This document shows, piece after piece, positions 59,801-64,000 of a DNA stretch of 64,000 nt (the first letter of the stretch is position 1; each line of letters begins with the position of its first letter). The notes beneath the pieces are model-generated. The model made no database searches. It saw nothing but the letters and a program-made list of their open reading frames with translations, and was not told where the DNA came from. The DNA is taken from the NCBI GenBank assembly GCA_963693085.1, contig OY856411.1:113824767-113888766 (forward strand), written 5' to 3'. Made by a program: the position numbers and the translations under genes. The DNA is from Alisma plantago-aquatica. Lineage: Eukaryota > Streptophyta > Magnoliopsida > Alismatales > Alismataceae.

Positions 59801-61657
59801 AACATCTATGGTTTTCAATAAGTCATCCTTAGTTCAATACAAAAGAAGAGCCATATCACTAAGTAATTTCATAATGATGCATAGAGGTTCATTAGGGCTA
59901 TTCACACACATGGAAACCCTAGTTTTCATTTTCACCTATTCCATTCATTAATCATAAGTATATATTGATTAATTGACTCATTTGATTCACTTCCTCAACA
60001 CAAACCCTAATCAGGATATGTGGTCATTCAATTCCATTAACATTCAACAATACACTTGTATAATACAATCTAGTACAAATCAAATATGATTTTATACATG
60101 TCAATTCAATTCCAAGCATATCGGCCATTGGGCTGATTTTTAGGCAAAATTCACATGAAATAGCATATTCATGTACCCATAAGAATACCCATGGATCCTC
60201 AATCAATATATTAGGAACTAATAAAGTTCCCATCAATGAGAAAATAATCAAAATCAGTAGAATTGGATCCCCCAATATCTTTCCCAAATCAAATCCAATC
60301 ACATACATATACAAACAAGGTTTCTGATTGTTTTAACTGGATAGAATTAGGCTTTCAACATGAATACAAAGCTTAGGAGGGAGAAAAACACTCACCTCAG
60401 GTGTCAAGCACCTTAAATTCGTAGGTCAAACTCTGAATTTTTGGAAACCCAATCAAACTCTCACAAAAGAAACCAATTTTTTCTCCTCTCAACTCGAAAA
60501 CCCTAGAAATGTGGATTAGAAGAGAAAGAGTGATAAAAGGGGGAGATTTGATGTGATTTCAAATAAAATAAGAGGAGGGATGGAATATTGACATGTGAGA
60601 GAATATTCACCATGAAATTCTATGCAAAAAAGCTAAACTTACTTGATTTCATCATATCTTGGATAGAGAAACCCTAGGTCAACATCTCCTCAACTTTCTC
60701 TTCTCAAAACCCTAGATCTCCTCTCTCTCAAGAATTTTGTTTCTTTGACAGTAATTACTAGTTATGAGAGCTCCTTGTGTGTTAGGTTAGTCATATAGAT
60801 GAATTGAGGTGCTTAGAACAATTGCAAACAAGCCCTTCATTATATTTTTATTTTTCTCAAACAGGTTGGTCGGCTGAGTTATAAACTCGACCGACACCAC
60901 ACTTTTTAGAATACAAACCTCATCCAAAAACTATGAAACTTTAACCCAATGTCTAAAATTGAGTTTCAAAGCAAAAATAAATTTTTTAGATCATTTGGAG
61001 TTATCAATAAATAAATAAAAATCAAATACTACACTGCTATATTGCAGTCAGCAGCATGGTCGGTCGAGTTTGTCCTTCACAGAACTCGACTGACACCCCT
61101 CTATGTAGAGATAAAAAAATTATCCAAAAATTATGAAAATTTATTAATATGTTTATAATTGAGTTTTTAAACTACAGTTAAAATTTGAGATCAATTGAAT
61201 ATACCAATAAAAATATAAAATTCAATTACCACACTGCTATATCAATTGGAAAATATGGTCAGTCAAGTTTGAAACTCGACCGACAAACATGTCATAACAT
61301 TCTTCAAAAATTCTGATACTTTTCAATATTGTTCAGATTTTATATATACAAATGATATACAAATTTAAATTAAATTATATTTACACATAAAATACTAAAA
61401 ATCATTTAGTGAGACACTATACTTATCAAATTTTGTATTCATATGTCATCAGAACCCTAATTTGGGCCGATTAGGGTTTCCAAATCTTAACCCTAATTAT
61501 GTGGATCAAAGTATGATTAAACCTTCTCATTATATTTAAAACATAAAAACTTAACTACCATCATTAATCAATCTTTAAACAATGATCAACTTAGTTAAGC
61601 ATACAATCATCCAAGTAAACCCTAATTAGATGACTAATTTGAAAACGGGTCATTACA
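56881..61657 (-). repeat. Solo LTR, 4777 bp, Gypsy (chromovirus-like)
   Basis: One block running TGTCGGGACC...GGGTCATTACA; in element sense it starts TGTAATGACCCG. No internal TG/CA LTR boundary, primer site or protein is visible, so it appears to be a single LTR left by recombination. The flanks rejoin as Athila-2 LTR. It is mostly AT-rich. Three hairpins of the GGTCGAGTT word lie at 60869-61284. The long minus-strand frame 60024-60314 is not recognised. Confidence 0.72.
60869..61284. repeat. GGTCGAGTT/AACTCGACC hairpins in solo LTR
   Basis: Arms 60869-60880 and 60884-60895 (10 of 12, loop ATA), 61059-61070 and 61083-61094 (11 of 12, 12-base loop), 61258-61270 and 61272-61284 (11 of 13, 1-base loop). 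The spacing is close to 190-200 bases each time. Confidence 0.88.
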
Positions 61658-61662
61658 ATATC
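61658..61662. repeat. Target-site duplication of solo LTR, right copy
   Basis: ATATC; see 56876-56880. Confidence 0.65.
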
Positions 61663-61777
61663 GTAGTTTATAATAGTTTCTAGATTTATGTCTCCATGTG
61701 TTTGATATCCAAGCCTCATTGGCCTATATTACTCTGATAGTTTGCACTTGCGTCTTAGGGCATATTGAAAATACCTA
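61663..61777 (+). repeat. Athila-2 5' LTR, end part
   Basis: It contains GATAGTTTGCACTTGCG, wording typical near the U5 end of Athila/Tat LTRs, and leads to the primer site after a spacer ACCAAGTTTT shared with Athila-1. Confidence 0.7.
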
Positions 61778-61786
61778 CCAAGTTTT

Positions 61787-61803
61787 TGTCACTGTTGTCG
61801 GGG
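61787..61803 (+). promoter_or_regulatory. Athila-2 primer-binding site (Asp tRNA)
   Basis: TGTCACTGTTGTCGGGG matches the tRNA-Asp complement at 13 of 17 positions. Three of four differences are transitions at CG or CCG sites. Confidence 0.82.
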
Positions 61804-61949
61804 AAACAAAAAATCCAGCACTACGAGTGTTGTAATCAGCCACTCTAGGCCACACCTTTTATTTTTCTTTTCATTTCTTTTAAGATGAATTTCAAATATT
61901 AGTTTCTTCAATTATTAGTACTCGTTCTCATATTATCCTTAATCATTTC

Positions 61950-63560
61950 AGGTACTAGTGCATGGTGCACACTAGACCTCACAATGATGGAGAGTCGACT
62001 TTGTAGGGCTTTAGTCAGGAAAAGCTCTTATGCCAGTCAAGAGAGTTTGATAGCTCAACACTAAGGATGATTCAAACTCCATTGCCAAATACACCTAAAC
62101 CTCCACCAGAGGAAGCAAAATAACCAACTGAGATGGGTGGAGTAGAAGAAGAGCAGACAACTTGGGAGAAAATCAAGGCGTCTTCCTCAACATCCCATCT
62201 AGGACCCATAAAAGACAAGAAATAAATGTGGGTAGCTACAAGATTGATCCAGGGATGGTGGCGTTGGTCAAGTCACAAGCTTTTCATGTTCATAACACAG
62301 AATACCCTATGACGCACATAAGCAACTTTATGGAAAGTTGTGACATGGTGAAGATAGACAGAGTGCCAGCCACATTAATCTACTTGAAGATTTTCACATC
62401 ATCACTAGCTGACAAAGCAAAGTCTTGGTTCTACAATCTCCTTATTGTGTCGATTGAAACATGGTAGGGTATGATAGATGTTTTCTTTGATCGTTACTTT
62501 CTGCCTCAAAAGACAAATGAACTTGTCAATGAAATATATAACTTCAAATAGAAGGTAGAAGAATCCTACTCTGAAGCATGAGAGAGGTACCAAAATATGT
62601 TGAGAAAGGTCTCAAATCATGGGATCAATTTGTATGGCCAGGAAAAGACCTTTTACTATAGGTTGCACAAGGGAGAAAGAACTACACTTGATAGTGTCCG
62701 CTTAGGATTTTTTTCTAAGAAATAAGCCATCTATATACCATGAGATTTTGAAGAACATGGCCCATAATCAGTCCTAGGGAGAAGGAAGAGAGCATCCAGC
62801 AACACTTAAAAGTGTTGGAGAATTAAAGGTCATCGGTGCACTGAATCAGAAGCTTGATCTCATCTCCAGGAAGTTATGTCAGAAGGATGGAAGCTCTTCT
62901 GGAGGATAGGATGAAGAGTGCATGTTTGCATGGAAACAAAACTCTAGGGGCAATGACTATACTTGGAGGAAAGATCCCAAGTTCTTGTGGAAGGAGCCAA
63001 ATAACTTTTAGCAGGATCCATCACAAGAACGACATCAAGAAAATCCACAACAACAAGAAAGGAACCCAAGCAAAATTGACTGCATAGAGGACATGCTAGG
63101 TAAATTGGTCATCCAGAATGAAGCCATCATTGGTCAGACCCAGAGGGAACTACAAAACCAAGGAGAGCAGATTCCCAGCATAGAAAATCAGATTTCTCAG
63201 CTACCGGTAGAGTTAGCCTCCATAAAGAAGCCCATTCAATAGGGATTTCTTGGGAACATAGAGACGGGGCCCATCAACATCACCAAGAAAAGTTTATGTA
63301 TGTGGTTAAGGATCCAGAACATCATACTGAGGAGTCATCCAAGAAGTACATGTCAGAGCTAGATTGGGTGTATGTACCTAAGGTTCCATTTCCCAATAGA
63401 CTATATGGAAGACCAGGAGGATGCAACACTCTAGGCAACCAACTTCAAAGTTCAACAACTATCATGTCACTGCCTATAGTGCCAGAAAAGGTGCTTACAC
63501 AACACGAATAGGTGAAGGTTCTACTCCATAGTAGAACAGTCACAGTCAATAAGCAGACAC
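61950..63560 (+). pseudogene. Athila-2 gag, broken
   Basis: The frame 62162-62467 carries the gag core: YKIDPGMVALVKSQAF, THISNFMESCDMVKI and FTSSLADKAKSWFYNL. After a stop near 62466 come FFDRYFLPQKTNEL, SYSEA and RYQNMLRKVSNHGINLYGQ (to about 62660) in gag order. A later region (63060-63250) has QNEAIIGQTQRELQNQGEQI and ENQISQLPVELASI, like the helical stretch behind the Athila zinc knuckle. The knuckle itself is not clear. There are at least five stops. It is the same family type as the 9730-11335 gag but a different element. Confidence 0.85.
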
Positions 63561-63699
63561 AAATAACTCAGAAGGAGCATCCACCAGTCATTGCATCCAT
63601 AGGAGATGTGTCAAATTCTGTCTGAGAATATGGTGCTGAAGCAAGATTAGGGGAGGAGATCCCTAATACGCCATATGGTCCTCAACACAAGCGTACCAA

Positions 63700-64000
63700 T
63701 AAGCCGCATTTCCATTCTTGGATAGTATGAAATTGAGAAAGGTAGAAGGGCAGTTTAGTAAATTCTTAGATATCTTCTGAAAGATCCACATCAACATCCC
63801 ACTAGTGGAAGTTATAAAACAAATTCATGCATGTGGAATATTTTTAAAGGACATCATCAACAAGAAGAGATGCATAAAAGATACATATGTCTTGCATGTT
63901 GATGAAGTGATGAATGCAATGATCAAGGGAAGATTTTTGATTAAGAGAAAATATTTGGGTGTTTCTACATTCCTTATTCCATAATCAATCAACATTTCCA
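63700..64000 (+). pseudogene. Athila-2 protease region, truncated by window end
   Basis: It reads KVEGQFSKFLDIF, then IHINIPLVEVIKQIHACGIF and LKDIINKKRC, the region just before the Athila protease active site, equivalent to 11456-11550 in Athila-1. One stop lies between the blocks. The active site would lie beyond the window. Confidence 0.78.

Noticed and set aside
60024..60314. 96-codon minus-strand frame in the solo LTR
   Set aside because: No similarity recognised; AT-rich LTR sequence, no homologous frame in other LTRs here.

Overview
This 64 kb window is intergenic DNA from a large, repeat-rich plant genome. The evidence is the set of element families, all typical of flowering plants: Athila-type Gypsy elements with an Asp-tRNA primer site, Copia elements of the Tork/Angela kind, a SIRE-like Copia 3' end, chromovirus-like Gypsy LTRs with an initiator-Met-tRNA primer site, a CACTA (En/Spm) transposon and an RTE-type LINE. 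I see no host gene, tRNA, rRNA, CRISPR array or bacterial feature. Every recognisable coding stretch is a decayed transposon gene with stops and frameshifts. The species cannot be named from this sequence.

Layout, left half: positions 1-7453 are most of a minus-strand Copia element (Copia-1), whose right LTR is complete and whose left LTR lies outside the window. It sits in the 5' LTR of a plus-strand Athila element (Athila-1): 5' LTR 7454-9454, Asp-tRNA primer site, then gag, protease, RT/RNase H and integrase to about 15.26 kb. The 3' part of Athila-1 is split by two insertions. One is a coding-free LTR element (E3, 16318-24904, minus strand, 3.3 kb LTRs, duplication ACCAC). The other is a structurally complete Copia element (Copia-2, 24914-34497, minus strand, duplication CTGTC). 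Their target sites overlap by one base. Removing both joins 16317 to 24910-24913 and 34503. Athila-1 then resumes with its ATHILA-type ORF (about 34.9-36.7 kb), takes an RTE LINE insertion (37102-37740, 14-bp duplication), and reaches a polypurine tract and the apparent start of its 3' LTR at 38865.

Layout, right half: 39.3-43.3 kb is a poorly resolved mosaic containing a second polypurine-tract/LTR start at 40679. Then come the 3' end and LTR of a SIRE-like Copia (to 46686), a chromovirus-like Gypsy LTR with a Met-tRNA primer site and gag start, a CACTA transposon inserted in that gag at 49021, and a shattered Gypsy pol (53.6-55.4 kb). A second Athila-type LTR (about 55.5-61.78 kb) is interrupted by a short retroposon (56472-56829) and a 4.8 kb solo LTR (56881-61657). 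It is followed by its Asp-tRNA primer site and a gag/protease remnant running off the window.

The most unusual signal is structural. At least five LTR families here carry small arrays of short inverted repeats (arms about 10-16 bp, mostly short loops). Each family has its own word, but the architecture is the same. One word (GGTCGAGTT...AACTCGACC) occurs both in the SIRE-like Copia LTR and in the Gypsy-type solo LTR, which are otherwise unrelated.
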